A stretch of 64,000 nucleotides of DNA. Origin: Myxococcales bacterium (GTDB lineage Bacteria; Myxococcota_A; Polyangia; Polyangiales; Polyangiaceae). This document shows, piece by piece, positions 1 through 8,516 of this stretch (positions are counted from its first letter, which is position 1; each line of letters opens with the position of its first letter). The notes under the pieces were generated by a model that worked only from the letters and a program-made list of their open reading frames with translations, was not told where the DNA came from and searched no databases. The stretch is taken from contig JADJQX010000001.1 of NCBI GenBank assembly GCA_016712525.1, forward strand, positions 2,627,501 through 2,691,500, read 5' to 3'. The translations under genes and the position numbers were made by a program.

Positions 1-100
1 CTCCGCGCGCGTGGCTCGATGCCGCGAGATGGTTTGATGGGGGAGCAGGGCGCGGTCTTCGGCGCCTTTGGCCGAGGCGCACCTTCGCACCCCTACCCCT

Positions 101-901
101 CTACGGAGCCTTCGGCTTGCGCTTCCGTCGCGTGGATGCGCGCCACTCTGCGTAGCTCGTCAACCAGAGCTGCGCGGTCTTCGAGAGCGGCTCGGGCCAC
201 GGAATGTCGGTGACCTCGATCTCCTCCATGCCGTCGTGGCCGAACTCGTCGAAGGTGTAGCCCGGGCGCTTTTCCGGCCCGCAGAAGGCGAACCCGATGC
301 AGTTCTCGTAGGTGCGCGCTCCAATCTCGAAGGACTCGGGCACCTCGGGGAGCGCGGCGTCGAGGCACGTCATCCAGCCTGCCTCGATCCCGTACGCGCC
401 CCCTCGGGCCTTGGCCTTCGCGACACAATCGTCGTACGTCTTCACTCCGCGCGCTTTCTTGGCCTTCGTCGCGGGCGTGACGATCTCCTCGCGAAACGGG
501 CGGCCATCACGCAAGCCGGTCCGGACGCGCGCGCCGCCGTAGTCGATCTCTTCGGTGATCTCGATCGCGCAGTCGACCGGCTGGACGGTCGCCAGGAGGT
601 CCTCGAACGCGCGTACCGACGCTCCGATCGGCTCCCGGTCCGACGCGGGGTCCGCGCCGTAGCTCGGCCCGGAGGGCCCCGAGTACGCAGTGAAGCGCAG
701 CCCGGACGCCGAGTCGTCGATGGCGTACGCGAACCCGCCGTCGATGATCGCGGTCGGCGGTCCGTACAGCGCCGTGAGCTTGCCGAGAAAGAGGAGCGGG
801 TCCGACGCCTCGGGAGATCCCAAAAGCTCCGTGCGCGAGAAGACCTTGGAGCCGGGGAAGTACGACCGTCCTGCGAGGGCAAATCGGAGCCGGAGAGACA
901 T
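101..901 (-). CDS. Hypothetical protein, 266 aa
   Basis: No family is recognised. The protein looks soluble: there is no signal peptide or membrane segment. I start it at the ATG giving MSLRLRF; an in-frame ATG ten codons upstream (base 931) is possible but has no better ribosome site. Four cysteines cluster in the last third (around the DDCVAK, MTCLDA, ENCIGF and FCGPE stretches), which could mean a metal site or disulfides, but nothing catalytic is obvious. The C-terminus is a short basic tail (RRKRKPKAP). It faces away from the lipoprotein gene on its right, across a 288-bp gap in which I see no gene. The reading frame is likely real because codon positions show the strong third-position GC typical of the neighbours. 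Confidence 0.6.
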   Translation of the reverse strand: MSLRLRFALAGRSYFPGSKVFSRTELLGSPEASDPLLFLGKLTALYGPPTAIIDGGFAYAIDDSASGLRFTAYSGPSGPSYGADPASDREPIGASVRAFEDLLATVQPVDCAIEITEEIDYGGARVRTGLRDGRPFREEIVTPATKAKKARGVKTYDDCVAKAKARGGAYGIEAGWMTCLDAALPEVPESFEIGARTYENCIGFAFCGPEKRPGYTFDEFGHDGMEEIEVTDIPWPEPLSKTAQLWLTSYAEWRASTRRKRKPKAP

Positions 902-1189
902 GGCCCTAGGTCTTACGGCGCACCGAACCACTTCTTCCCGAAGGACGTGGGGCGACGGCCTTGGTGCTCCTCGGTCGTGCTCGAGGGGCAGACGAAGGCC
1001 GAAGCTCTACGGACGTGCGCCGATCCGAGACCACTTGGTCTGCCGTATGCCGCGTTGGTCGCGGCGACGTTCGTTCGGGCCAAAGGAAACGACGGGCGGC
1101 GTGCCGAGATGCCGCTCCGGCAGACCTGGCCCACACGCCGGCCACTGTGCTTGACATGGCCACCGCGGGAACCTAGTGCCCGCGGCCCC

Positions 1190-1627
1190 ATGACGCTCCG
1201 ACCTATCCCCGTAGTTGCTGCTCTTTGCGTGTTTACCTTCTTCGTTGGGTGTGGCACGTCGACCACGGCGCCGAGCACCTCCGACGCTGGGACCCCTGAG
1301 ACGGATGCCGCGGCGGATTCCCTGTCGCCTACGGTCGACGCGGGGGCGGATGGCTCGTCCGGCGACGGCGCCGTGGCCGACGCGTCGGTGGACGGAGACG
1401 CGTCGACGGGGGCGGGCCTGGGCGCCACGTGCACGGCCGACGCGGACTGCGACTCTCGACTTTGCCTGGATATCTCCACGGTCGACGACGGGCTTCAGGG
1501 GAAGTACTGCACGAAGGCGTGCACTTCCACCGCGGAGTGCTCGCCTCTCGAGCAGGCTGACTGTGACCCCTCCCCGCGCGGGATGGTCTGCCTCAGCGGC
1601 AAGTGGGGAAAGAACGGCAAGATGTAG
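1190..1627 (+). CDS. Small Cys-rich lipoprotein, 145 aa
   Basis: Predicted secreted lipoprotein of unknown function. The start is the ATG giving MTLRPIPVVAALCVF; the hydrophobic segment ends in a lipobox (FFVGC, Cys at about residue 21). A long acidic Ala/Asp/Ser/Gly linker (residues ~25-80) follows, of the kind common in myxobacterial surface lipoproteins. The C-terminal ~60 residues hold a compact set of cysteines (CTADADC, SRLC, KYC, KAC, AEC, ADC, MVC), a disulfide-rich module like those found repeatedly in Polyangia lipoproteins. It stands alone, convergent with the acetyltransferase gene; a GC-rich hairpin begins 8 bases after its stop. The long open frame upstream of this ATG is ignored because it has no protein-like features. 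Confidence 0.7.
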   Translation: MTLRPIPVVAALCVFTFFVGCGTSTTAPSTSDAGTPETDAAADSLSPTVDAGADGSSGDGAVADASVDGDASTGAGLGATCTADADCDSRLCLDISTVDDGLQGKYCTKACTSTAECSPLEQADCDPSPRGMVCLSGKWGKNGKM

Positions 1628-1635
1628 CTGGGGGC

Positions 1636-1663
1636 GGCGCGGACCACTCCCTCGTGCCGCGCC
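1636..1663 (+). terminator. Hairpin after lipoprotein gene
   Basis: Perfect 7-bp stem GGCGCGG/CCGCGCC with a 14-nt loop, starting 8 bases after the lipoprotein stop codon. No T-run follows, so intrinsic termination is inferred only from position. Confidence 0.4.
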
Positions 1664-1762
1664 AGTCACTCCGTCGCCCCGTGGGACGTCCCCGTCTTTC
1701 GGTCCCGGCTCCGCGGTTCCCGCGAGCCCGCGAGAAGCGCACACGCGCGCACCCCATTCGGG

Positions 1763-1784
1763 CGAATCACCCTAACGTGATTCG
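1763..1784 (-). terminator. Hairpin spanning GNAT gene stop
   Basis: Perfect 8-bp stem CGAATCAC/GTGATTCG with a 6-nt loop. It straddles the stop codon of the acetyltransferase gene on the minus strand and sits between two convergent genes, which suits a terminator or 3'-end stabiliser. There is no T-run on the minus strand. Confidence 0.4.
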
Positions 1785-2294
1785 ATAATACCGCTTGAGG
1801 GGCCGGTTCGGCGCGAGGGCCTTGGTCGTGACGAGCACGCCTCCGTTCCCTTCGATGACACGAATCGAGGCGGCGTTCGTGTCGTTGCACGTGAGGAGGA
1901 CCTCGGCGAGCCCGAGCCTCCGCGCGATCGGCAAGGCTCTCCGGAGCATCTCGGTGGCGATGCCGCGCCCTCGAAACGAGGGGACGGTGTCGTAGCCGAT
2001 ATTTCCGCCCTCCACGCGAAGGGCCGGAGTCAGCTCGCGGCGGATCGAGATGCGGCCCGCGAAGCGCCCTTCGACGATGGCCCAGAGGTGGAGCGCCGGC
2101 ACGAGCCCGTCCGCGCGTCTCCGCGAGTCCTCTCGTTTCTTCTTCACGAACGCGCCGAAGTCCTGCCCAATCGAAGCGAGGTCGTCGCCCATCCACCACG
2201 GGAGACCCTCGGCTCGAAGCTCGCCGAGCCCGTCGAGGAACGTCTCTCGGTAGCGCTCCGACGGTCGAACCAAACGAAGCTCGAGGGTCAGCAC
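1767..2294 (-). CDS. GNAT family N-acetyltransferase, 175 aa
   Basis: Acetyl-CoA-dependent N-acetyltransferase; the substrate cannot be told. The Gcn5 fold is visible as HLWAIVEGRFAGRISIRREL (strands 2-3), the acetyl-CoA loop in SFRGRGIATEMLRRAL (R-G-x-G-I/A signature, residues ~115-130) and the late segment NDTNAASIRVIEGNGG, typical of the RimJ/RimL-like side of the family. No ATG lies near the start of homology; I take the GTG at 2294 (MLTLELRLVRPSERY), since the reading frame further up has no family match. A perfect 12-bp hairpin lies just upstream, between this gene and the acyl-CoA dehydrogenase stop, so the two are probably separate transcripts. Confidence 0.78.
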   Translation of the reverse strand: MLTLELRLVRPSERYRETFLDGLGELRAEGLPWWMGDDLASIGQDFGAFVKKKREDSRRRADGLVPALHLWAIVEGRFAGRISIRRELTPALRVEGGNIGYDTVPSFRGRGIATEMLRRALPIARRLGLAEVLLTCNDTNAASIRVIEGNGGVLVTTKALAPNRPLKRYYRITLG

Positions 2295-2300
2295 GGGATT

Positions 2301-2328
2301 AGAGGTCGACGACGCATCGTCGACCTCT
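2301..2328 (-). terminator. Perfect 12-bp inverted repeat, likely terminator
   Basis: AGAGGTCGACGA and TCGTCGACCTCT flank a 4-nt loop (CGCA), with no mismatches. The hairpin lies 100 bases past the acyl-CoA dehydrogenase stop and 6 bases before the GNAT start on the same strand. Termination of the upstream operon is the simplest reading; an attenuator or operator for the GNAT gene is an alternative. The T-rich flank (CTTT) is on the plus-strand side only. Confidence 0.5.
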
Positions 2329-2428
2329 TTCCTACTCAAGGCGTTCGCGGCAGCCGCTCGCGCTCCGCGCCATCTCGGCCCTCCAAATGAGCTCGCGAGG
2401 TGCGTGCGGCATCCCTCGGACGCTTCCC

Positions 2429-4345
2429 TTATTCGGCCGCCGCGGCGCTCGGGGCCGCCGGCTCGGCGAGCTTCTTCAAGAGCCTCTCGCCCGTGTGGGC
2501 GATCTCGTACTGCAGCGCGCGCGACCGCACCTCGGCGCGCTCGAGCCACCGCTCGGCGTACCCACGGCGCTCGGGGAACGCCCTCGCCTGCTCGACGAGC
2601 ACCTCGGCGATCGCCTCGTCGGCCAGGAGGCGCGTGTAGCGCTCGGCGTGCAGCATCGCGAAGGCGAAGTCCTTCTTCGGGTTCCAGTCTTTCGCGAACG
2701 CCTTGGGCCACGAGGCGAGGGGCAGGTTCGCGAGGGAGCGGAGCTTGCCCTCGGCCGTCTTCCTCAGAAGGAGCTGCGTCACGGCGAGCGCCCCTCCTTG
2801 GAGCCGCGCCAGCGCGCGGTCGAGCGGGTCCCTCGCGGAGAGCGCACGCACACGCGCGTCGGCCGTCTTTCGGAGGAGATCCTGCGGGCGCGCGACGGCG
2901 GCCATGAGCGTGTCCTTCATGGCCATGAGCGACTGGATCTGGCTCGTGCCCTCGTAGATCGGCAACACGAGCGCGTCGCGGAGGAGCTTCTCGACGGGGT
3001 AGTCGCGTGTGTAGCCGGCGCCGCCGTGGATCTGGATCGCGCGCCTCGCGATCTCGACCGACTTCTCGGTGGCGAGGTACTTGAGGAGCGGGGTGTAGCG
3101 GCGCGAAATACGCTGGTGACGGGCGAGGTCGCGCTCGGCCTTCTTCTGCGCCTCGGGCCCCTTCTTGGCGCCGAACGCGCCGAAGATGGCGAGCTTCTGC
3201 GCGAGCTCCTCGTGCACCGCCGAGCTCACGGCGAGCGCGCGCAGGGCCACGAGGTCGAGCTCCATCTCGTCGAGCATGTCGGCGATCATCTCGTGCTTGG
3301 CGATGGGCTTGCCCATCGACGTGCGCACCTCGGCGTACTCCTTCGCGGCGCGGTAGGCCGCCTCGGCGAGGCCGATGCTCTCGAACGACACGCCGACGCG
3401 CGCGTTGTTCATGAGCACGAGCATGTAGCGGAACCCCTCGCCCCGTTTTCCGATGAGCTCGGCGGGCACACGGTCGAACGAGAGCGCCGCCGTGACCGAG
3501 CCGTGGTGGCCGAGCTTCTCCTCGAAGCGGTCGAGCGTGACGTAGCGCTTCTTCTCGCCGTTCGGGAGGTCGTCGTACGCCTTCACGAGGAACATGCTGA
3601 GGCCCGCGAGGCCCGCGTACGGGTCGCTCGGGTCGGCCGCGTCCTCGGTACGGGCGATGACGAAGTGCCACTTCCCGTGGCCCGACGTGATGAAGATCTT
3701 CTGGCCCGAGATCCGCCAGGTCCCGTCGGCGTCGAGCTCGGCGCGGGTGCGGAGCTTGGCCATGTCGCTCCCGGCGTTGGGCTCGGTGATGTCCATGCAG
3801 CCCCACGCCTCGCCGCGCGCGATCTCCTCGATCATCTGCGAAAAGCGGGTCTTCTCGATGGTGCCCTTCGCGACGTCGAACGTCGTCGAGCCCTCGCGCG
3901 CCGAGAAGACGAGCGCCGCGAGCGCCATGCCCCCGTGGAACGAGAAGTGCGTCATGATCGACACGTCGGCGCGGGCGAGCGCCTCGGCCCCGAGCATGTA
4001 GAGCGTGAGCGGCGCGTTGAGGCCGCCGAGCTCGCGCGGGATGCACAGCTTGTGGAGCTCCGCGTCGCGCATGGCCTGCGAGATCTCGCGGAGGGCGGGG
4101 GACTCGACGGCCTCCCCGTCGACGATCCGCGAGTGCTCGGTGTCGAGCCGGGCCGCGCGGGGCGCCACGACCTCGGCGGCGATCTGACCGAACGACTCGG
4201 CCACGGCGCGGTAGAGCTCCTTGGCCTCGTCGATCGAGCCGAACGCCTCGTCCCCGTGCTCCGACGCCGCGACGAGCTCGGCCCAGGGGATGCCGCGATC
4301 GAGGTAGAAGCCGAGGTCGTCGTTGTCGGTGAAGAAGTTCGCCAT
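2429..4345 (-). CDS. Acyl-CoA dehydrogenase, long form, 638 aa
   Basis: FAD-dependent acyl-CoA dehydrogenase, catalysing the alpha-beta desaturation step of beta-oxidation in the cytoplasm and passing electrons to electron-transfer flavoprotein. The central FAD/substrate motif DITEPNAGSD is at residues ~185-194. The C-terminal all-helical domain carries GGAGYTRDYPVEK, and LPIYEGTSQIQS supplies the expected catalytic base Glu465. At 638 residues it is far longer than the ~380-residue short/medium-chain enzymes; the extra C-terminal ~170 residues (helical, Arg/Leu/Ala-rich) match the long-chain ~600-residue bacterial FadE-type class, suggesting long-chain or unusual acyl substrates. The ATG lies 3 bases after the stop of the tetR gene, so the two are one operon, presumably induced when acyl-CoA releases the regulator. 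Confidence 0.9.
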   Translation of the reverse strand: MANFFTDNDDLGFYLDRGIPWAELVAASEHGDEAFGSIDEAKELYRAVAESFGQIAAEVVAPRAARLDTEHSRIVDGEAVESPALREISQAMRDAELHKLCIPRELGGLNAPLTLYMLGAEALARADVSIMTHFSFHGGMALAALVFSAREGSTTFDVAKGTIEKTRFSQMIEEIARGEAWGCMDITEPNAGSDMAKLRTRAELDADGTWRISGQKIFITSGHGKWHFVIARTEDAADPSDPYAGLAGLSMFLVKAYDDLPNGEKKRYVTLDRFEEKLGHHGSVTAALSFDRVPAELIGKRGEGFRYMLVLMNNARVGVSFESIGLAEAAYRAAKEYAEVRTSMGKPIAKHEMIADMLDEMELDLVALRALAVSSAVHEELAQKLAIFGAFGAKKGPEAQKKAERDLARHQRISRRYTPLLKYLATEKSVEIARRAIQIHGGAGYTRDYPVEKLLRDALVLPIYEGTSQIQSLMAMKDTLMAAVARPQDLLRKTADARVRALSARDPLDRALARLQGGALAVTQLLLRKTAEGKLRSLANLPLASWPKAFAKDWNPKKDFAFAMLHAERYTRLLADEAIAEVLVEQARAFPERRGYAERWLERAEVRSRALQYEIAHTGERLLKKLAEPAAPSAAAAE

Positions 4346-4348
4346 GGT

Positions 4349-5068
4349 CTACCTCGTCGTCGTCTTCTTGGGTTTGGCCGGGGTCTTGGGGGCGCCGTTC
4401 GTGCGGCGGGGCGCGGCCTTCGTGTCGTCACCGCGGGGCTTCGGCTCGGTGAAGATGGCTGTGCGCGCGATCCGAAAGAGCTCTTTGTCGAAGGCCTCGC
4501 GACCTCGCTCGCGCTCGGGCAGCGCCTCGCGCATCGTGTCCCACGAGGCGGCCGCCACGATGATGAGCTCGAGCACGAGCAGCACGTACGCGTCGGGGGC
4601 GACGTCCTCGGGGTGGAGCCCCTTCTCGGAGCCCTGCCGGATGTACGTGGCGATCGCGCCGACCCACAGGCGCACCTTGTCGCGGAGGAGGGCGCGGGCC
4701 TCCTTCGGTCGATCGAGGGCGTGCCGCAGGACCACGCGGGTCCGCTCGGGATCTTCGGCGAAGAACCGGTAGACGGCGCCGAGCACGGTGTCGAAGCGGC
4801 TCTCCCCGGCCGTCGCCGCGAGCAAGAGCCTCGGGAGCGTCGCCTCCCAGTGGGCCACGATCTCGCCGAGCACCGCGCGGAGCACGTGCTCTTTGGACGG
4901 GAAGTGGTGCAAGACGGCGGGCTTCGTGACCTTCACGGCCGCGGCGATGTCTTGCAGGGTGGTGCCGTCGAAGCCGCGCTCCGAGAAGAGGCGCGTGGAC
5001 TCGCGCACGATGCGCTCCCGCATGGCGGGCTCGGAGGGCGCGGCGCGTTTGGCCTTGCTGGTGACCAT
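4349..5068 (-). CDS. TetR/AcrR family transcriptional regulator, 239 aa
   Basis: DNA-binding repressor of the TetR family. The N-terminal helix-turn-helix domain is clear (residues ~17-65: IVRESTRLFSERGFDGTTLQ, then DIAAAVKVTKPAVLHHFPSK). The C-terminal domain is helical, as expected for a ligand pocket, and ends in a Pro/Lys/Thr-rich tail. It is the first gene of an operon with the acyl-CoA dehydrogenase (3-base gap). Regulators in this arrangement usually sense acyl-CoA or fatty acids and control their own operon; the palindrome 15 bases upstream of the start codon is a good candidate operator. The ligand is inference from the neighbour. Confidence 0.88.
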   Translation of the reverse strand: MVTSKAKRAAPSEPAMRERIVRESTRLFSERGFDGTTLQDIAAAVKVTKPAVLHHFPSKEHVLRAVLGEIVAHWEATLPRLLLAATAGESRFDTVLGAVYRFFAEDPERTRVVLRHALDRPKEARALLRDKVRLWVGAIATYIRQGSEKGLHPEDVAPDAYVLLVLELIIVAAASWDTMREALPERERGREAFDKELFRIARTAIFTEPKPRGDDTKAAPRRTNGAPKTPAKPKKTTTR

Positions 5069-5082
5069 TTGGACGCCGTTCC

Positions 5083-5098
5083 CTTACCAAACGGTAAG
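5083..5098. promoter_or_regulatory. Palindromic operator upstream of tetR-acyl-CoA dehydrogenase
   Basis: CTTACC-AAAC-GGTAAG: perfect 6-bp arms around a 4-bp centre, ending 15 bases before the tetR start codon. TTACC/GGTAA half-sites are typical of TetR-family fatty-acid regulators. An overlapping AAGCGCTT palindrome (5096-5103) follows. Binding is inferred. Confidence 0.6.
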
Positions 5099-5179
5099 CG
5101 CTTGTCAAACGTGCACGCCCCCCACCACGGGCGGGAGGCCGCGTGGGTGCTTACGGCCCGCGTGCGCCTACGCTCGCGC

Positions 5180-6205
5180 TCAGAAGCGCGCGAGGGCGTG
5201 CAGCGCGCCGCCGAAGAGCACCACGGTGCCGGAGCCACCCGGTGTGAGACCGAGCTCCGGTCCGAGCTCCAGCGCGACGCGCTCGCCGAGGCCGAGCGAC
5301 GCGTACGCGGCGAGGCGCGTGAAGAAACGCGCGTCCTTGGCGGCGCCGAGCGTCACGAAGGTGCCGAGGCCCACGTCCGGCACGACGAAGACCCGCGCGG
5401 TCGGGACCACGGGCAACGCGTACCGCGCGCCCACGTCGAGCACGAGGGCCTTCGGGCCCGCGACGGTGCCCTGCACGTTCGCGCGGAGCTCGAGCCCGCG
5501 GACCGCCTCGACGTGGTACCCGAGCACGCCGCCCAGGTAGAACGACGTCGCCGAGCCCGTCGCGTTGCCGGGTCGCGACACCGCCGAGAGCACCGCCATG
5601 CTCGCGCCCACCGCGAGCGGGTGCCCCTCGGCGTACGGGTGCGCGACCTTGGGCACGGGGAGCTCCTCGGGCTTCTTGGGCTCCTCGGGCTTCTTGGGCT
5701 CTTCGGGTTTCTTGGGCTCTTGAGGCTTCTTCGGGCCCGCGTGCGTCCACGGGAGGTCGGCGTTGGCGACCCCCTCGGGGCGGAGGAGCAGCACGAGCAT
5801 CTCGGTGATCTGCGGCACCTCTTCGGTCTCCGAGATCTCGCGCGCGAGCAGCTCGACGCGCCCTGTCTTGACCTGGCACGCCTCGAGCTCGAGCCGGTAA
5901 CCGTCGGCCCGGTGGATGGCGGTCCCGCGGAGCGTCCAGTCGACGCCCGCGGCCGCCCCGTACGCGCGGTACTCTTCGCTCGTGTCGGCTTGGCCGTCTT
6001 TCACGGCGGCCTTGCCCGTCGCGGCCTCTCCGGCCGAAGGCAGAGCATGTTTCGCCGCCGTGACCGCGGCCGACGTCGCCGACTCGGCGCGGGTGTCGCC
6101 CGGAGGGAAGGGGAGCACGGCGACCCTGTCGGCGAGCGCGGGCGTGGCCACGAGGACGATGGCCGAGGCCGAGAGCAGGGCACCGAAAGTTCCGCGAAGG
6201 CGCAT
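5180..6205 (-). CDS. Secreted protein with Pro-rich hinge and barrel-like C-terminus, 341 aa
   Basis: Predicted envelope protein. Signal peptide 1-25 ends in ALA before DRVAVLPF. Residues 26-~145 look like a small TolB/FlgO-type periplasmic domain (RVAVLPF start, VDWTLRG, later EVPQITEMLVLL). Residues ~150-175 are a tandem KKPEEP/KKPQEP hinge, visible in DNA as an 18-base repeat. The C-terminal ~150 residues alternate small and aromatic residues in beta-strand style (FYLGGVLGYHVEAV, ELRANVQGTVAG, GVRYAL-like strands) and end in Phe (HALARF), the classical last residue of outer-membrane barrels. So a periplasmic sensor-like domain tethered to an outer-membrane barrel is plausible. The gene is divergent from the S9 peptidase gene. 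Function unknown. Confidence 0.65.
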   Translation of the reverse strand: MRLRGTFGALLSASAIVLVATPALADRVAVLPFPPGDTRAESATSAAVTAAKHALPSAGEAATGKAAVKDGQADTSEEYRAYGAAAGVDWTLRGTAIHRADGYRLELEACQVKTGRVELLAREISETEEVPQITEMLVLLLRPEGVANADLPWTHAGPKKPQEPKKPEEPKKPEEPKKPEELPVPKVAHPYAEGHPLAVGASMAVLSAVSRPGNATGSATSFYLGGVLGYHVEAVRGLELRANVQGTVAGPKALVLDVGARYALPVVPTARVFVVPDVGLGTFVTLGAAKDARFFTRLAAYASLGLGERVALELGPELGLTPGGSGTVVLFGGALHALARF

Positions 6206-6299
6206 GGGCGCCCGCGAGTAAAGCACACCCTCGGCGACCGACGAATCGCCGCGATTCGCGGGTGCCCCGTGGGGCATGCCCGGGGTATGACGTTGGGTC

Positions 6300-8468
6300 A
6301 TGCGCGCGCTCTCCTCGTGCCGGCCCCTCCCGCTCCTCGTCGCGTTCGCTTCGCTCTCGTTGGGCGCTTCGGCGTGCGAGGCGGTCCCCCCGCCTTCACC
6401 GGCCGCGCCCCCCGCCGCGCCCGTCGCCCCGAAGGCGCCTCCCCAGGCCGCTCCGAGCCCGAGCCCCGTCCGAGCGGCGATCCTCGACCCGAAGCTGACC
6501 CCGCGGAGAGCGTTCTTCGTGCCGCCGGAGCGCACCCTCGTGAAGATGAGCCCCGACGGAAAACGCGTCGCGTACGTGACCGCGCGCGACGGCGTGCCGA
6601 ACGTCGTCGTCGCGAAGATCGACACGCCGGACGTGGCCGAGGCGAGCACGCACGACACCCTCCGCGGCGTGCGCTCCTACACGTGGGCCATGACCGGCAA
6701 ACACGTCGTCTACCGCAAAGACGAGGACGGGACCGAGAACTACCACCTCCACGCGCTCGACGTGACCACCGGGGCCGACCGTGACCTCACGCCGATCCCG
6801 CGGGTCCAGGCGCGCCTCGAGGCGCGGAGCCGCAAGCACCCGCGCGAGGTGGCCGTCGCCCTGAACGAGCGCGACGCGCGGGCCCACGACGTGTTCGTGG
6901 TCGACGTCGTCACGGGCAAGCGGCGCCTTCAGCGCAAGAACGACGAGGGCATCGCGGCCTTCGTCTACGACGACGAGCTCGTGCCGCGCGTAGGCCTCCG
7001 CGTCGACTCCGACGGAGGCACGTCGTACCTCGTGGAGGACGGGACGAAGCGCCTCGCCACGCTCCTCGCCAAGGTGCCCTTACAAGACACGCAGGCCACG
7101 TCTCCGCTCGGGATCGACGCGGCCAAGCGCGAGCTCTACCTCGTCGACTCGCGCGGGCGAGACACGGCGGCGCTCGTCGCGATCGATCTTCGCACGCGTG
7201 CGTCGCGGGTCGTGGTGGACGACGGCCAGGCCGACATCGAGGGGGCCACGTTCGATCCGACCACGCTCCGGCCCGACGCCGCCCAGGCGACCTACGCCGA
7301 GCCACGATGGCACCTCGCGAGCGACGCGCTCGCCCGCGATTTCGAGGCGCTCCGTGAGCTCGCCCGGGGCGACTCGTTCGACGTCGTCACCCGCTCGCTC
7401 GACGATACGCGGTGGCTCGTCGCCGTGAGCTCGCCCGTCCACCCGACCCGCTATTTTTCCTACGACAGGGCCAAGGACCCGAAGGCGACGCCGGTCGCGA
7501 GGGTCCTCTTCTCGGCGTCGAAGGAGCTCGAGGCGCTCGAGCCCTCGCCCGTGTTCTCGCGCGTGATCCGAGCGCGTGACGGCCTCTCGCTCGTCTCGTA
7601 CCTGACGCTCCCGCGCGGCGCCGACGCCGACCACGACGGTCGCCCCGACGCTCCGCTCCCGATGGTGCTGCTCGTGCACGGCGGCCCGTGGGCGCGGGAC
7701 GGGTTCGGGCTCTCGCCGAAGGCGCAGTTCCTCGCGAGCCGCGGGTACGCCGTGCTCTCGGTCAATTTCCGAGGCTCCACGGGCTTCGGGAAGGCCTTCG
7801 TCGACGCCGGGGATCGCGAGTGGTCGAAGAAGATGAACGACGATCTCGTCGACGCCGTGGCGTGGGCCCAAAACGAGCACATCGCCGAGCCGGGCAGGGT
7901 GGCGTTCGTGGGCTCGAGCTACGGCGGGTACGCGGCGCTCGCGGGGCTCGGGGGCGCGCCGGACAAGGTCGCGTGCGCGGTCGACGTGGCCGGGCCCGTG
8001 AACGTGCCGCGGTTCCTCGGCGCGAGCACACCCGCGTTCCCCGCCGAGGCCGAAGAGCTGGAGAGGCGGGTCGGCTCCGGGAAGACCGCGGAGGGGCGCG
8101 CCGAGCTCACGAAGATCTCGCCGCTCACGTTCGCGTCGCGCATCACGAAGCCTCTGCTCGTCGTGCACGGCGAGAAGGACCCGCGAGTGCGCCTCGACGA
8201 CGTCAAAGAGCTCACGGCCCTCGCGGGCAAGAACGGTCAGCCGGTGACCCTCGTGGTCTTCCCGAACGAGGGCCACGGTGTCGCGCGCCCCGACAATCGC
8301 CTCGCCGTCGACGTGCTCACCGAGGCCTTCCTGGCGCGCTGCTTGGGCGGCCGCTACGCCCCGGTCGGGGCCGACCTCGACGGGGTGCAAATGACCGTAC
8401 CCATTGGAAAATCCGAGCTTCCGGGGCCCCTCGAGCCCACCCCTCGCCCGAAGCCCTCGGCGCCGTAG
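6300..8468 (+). CDS. S9 family peptidase (prolyl oligopeptidase-like) lipoprotein, 722 aa
   Basis: Serine peptidase of the S9 family (acylaminoacyl/dipeptidyl peptidase type), exported and lipidated: hydrophobic leader with lipobox ending at Cys26 (LGASAC), followed by a Pro/Ala linker. The N-terminal two thirds form the expected beta-propeller (DGKRVAYVTARDGVP and similar blade motifs). The C-terminal alpha/beta-hydrolase domain has the oxyanion motif HGGPWARDGFG, the nucleophile in GSSYGGYAAL (Ser540), Asp627 in HGEKDPRV and His659 in NEGHGV, so the triad is complete. Likely cleaves small peptides at the cell surface or in the periplasm. A paralogue lies at 46704-48734. Transcribed alone, divergent from the envelope protein on its left. 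Confidence 0.88.
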   Translation: MRALSSCRPLPLLVAFASLSLGASACEAVPPPSPAAPPAAPVAPKAPPQAAPSPSPVRAAILDPKLTPRRAFFVPPERTLVKMSPDGKRVAYVTARDGVPNVVVAKIDTPDVAEASTHDTLRGVRSYTWAMTGKHVVYRKDEDGTENYHLHALDVTTGADRDLTPIPRVQARLEARSRKHPREVAVALNERDARAHDVFVVDVVTGKRRLQRKNDEGIAAFVYDDELVPRVGLRVDSDGGTSYLVEDGTKRLATLLAKVPLQDTQATSPLGIDAAKRELYLVDSRGRDTAALVAIDLRTRASRVVVDDGQADIEGATFDPTTLRPDAAQATYAEPRWHLASDALARDFEALRELARGDSFDVVTRSLDDTRWLVAVSSPVHPTRYFSYDRAKDPKATPVARVLFSASKELEALEPSPVFSRVIRARDGLSLVSYLTLPRGADADHDGRPDAPLPMVLLVHGGPWARDGFGLSPKAQFLASRGYAVLSVNFRGSTGFGKAFVDAGDREWSKKMNDDLVDAVAWAQNEHIAEPGRVAFVGSSYGGYAALAGLGGAPDKVACAVDVAGPVNVPRFLGASTPAFPAEAEELERRVGSGKTAEGRAELTKISPLTFASRITKPLLVVHGEKDPRVRLDDVKELTALAGKNGQPVTLVVFPNEGHGVARPDNRLAVDVLTEAFLARCLGGRYAPVGADLDGVQMTVPIGKSELPGPLEPTPRPKPSAP

Positions 8469-8516
8469 CGTGGGGCGTGCCGTCTAGGGTAGCCTCGTTG
8501 CCTCAAAGGTACATCG

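Noticed and set aside
902..1189. Short open frames between the first two genes
   Set aside because: No ribosome site, no motif and strong overlap of competing frames on both strands.
2387..6784. A 1465-codon open frame on the plus strand opposite the acyl-CoA dehydrogenase and tetR genes
   Set aside because: Arg/Leu/Glu/His-rich composition with no motif; typical antisense frame in GC-rich DNA, while the minus-strand genes have clear family motifs.
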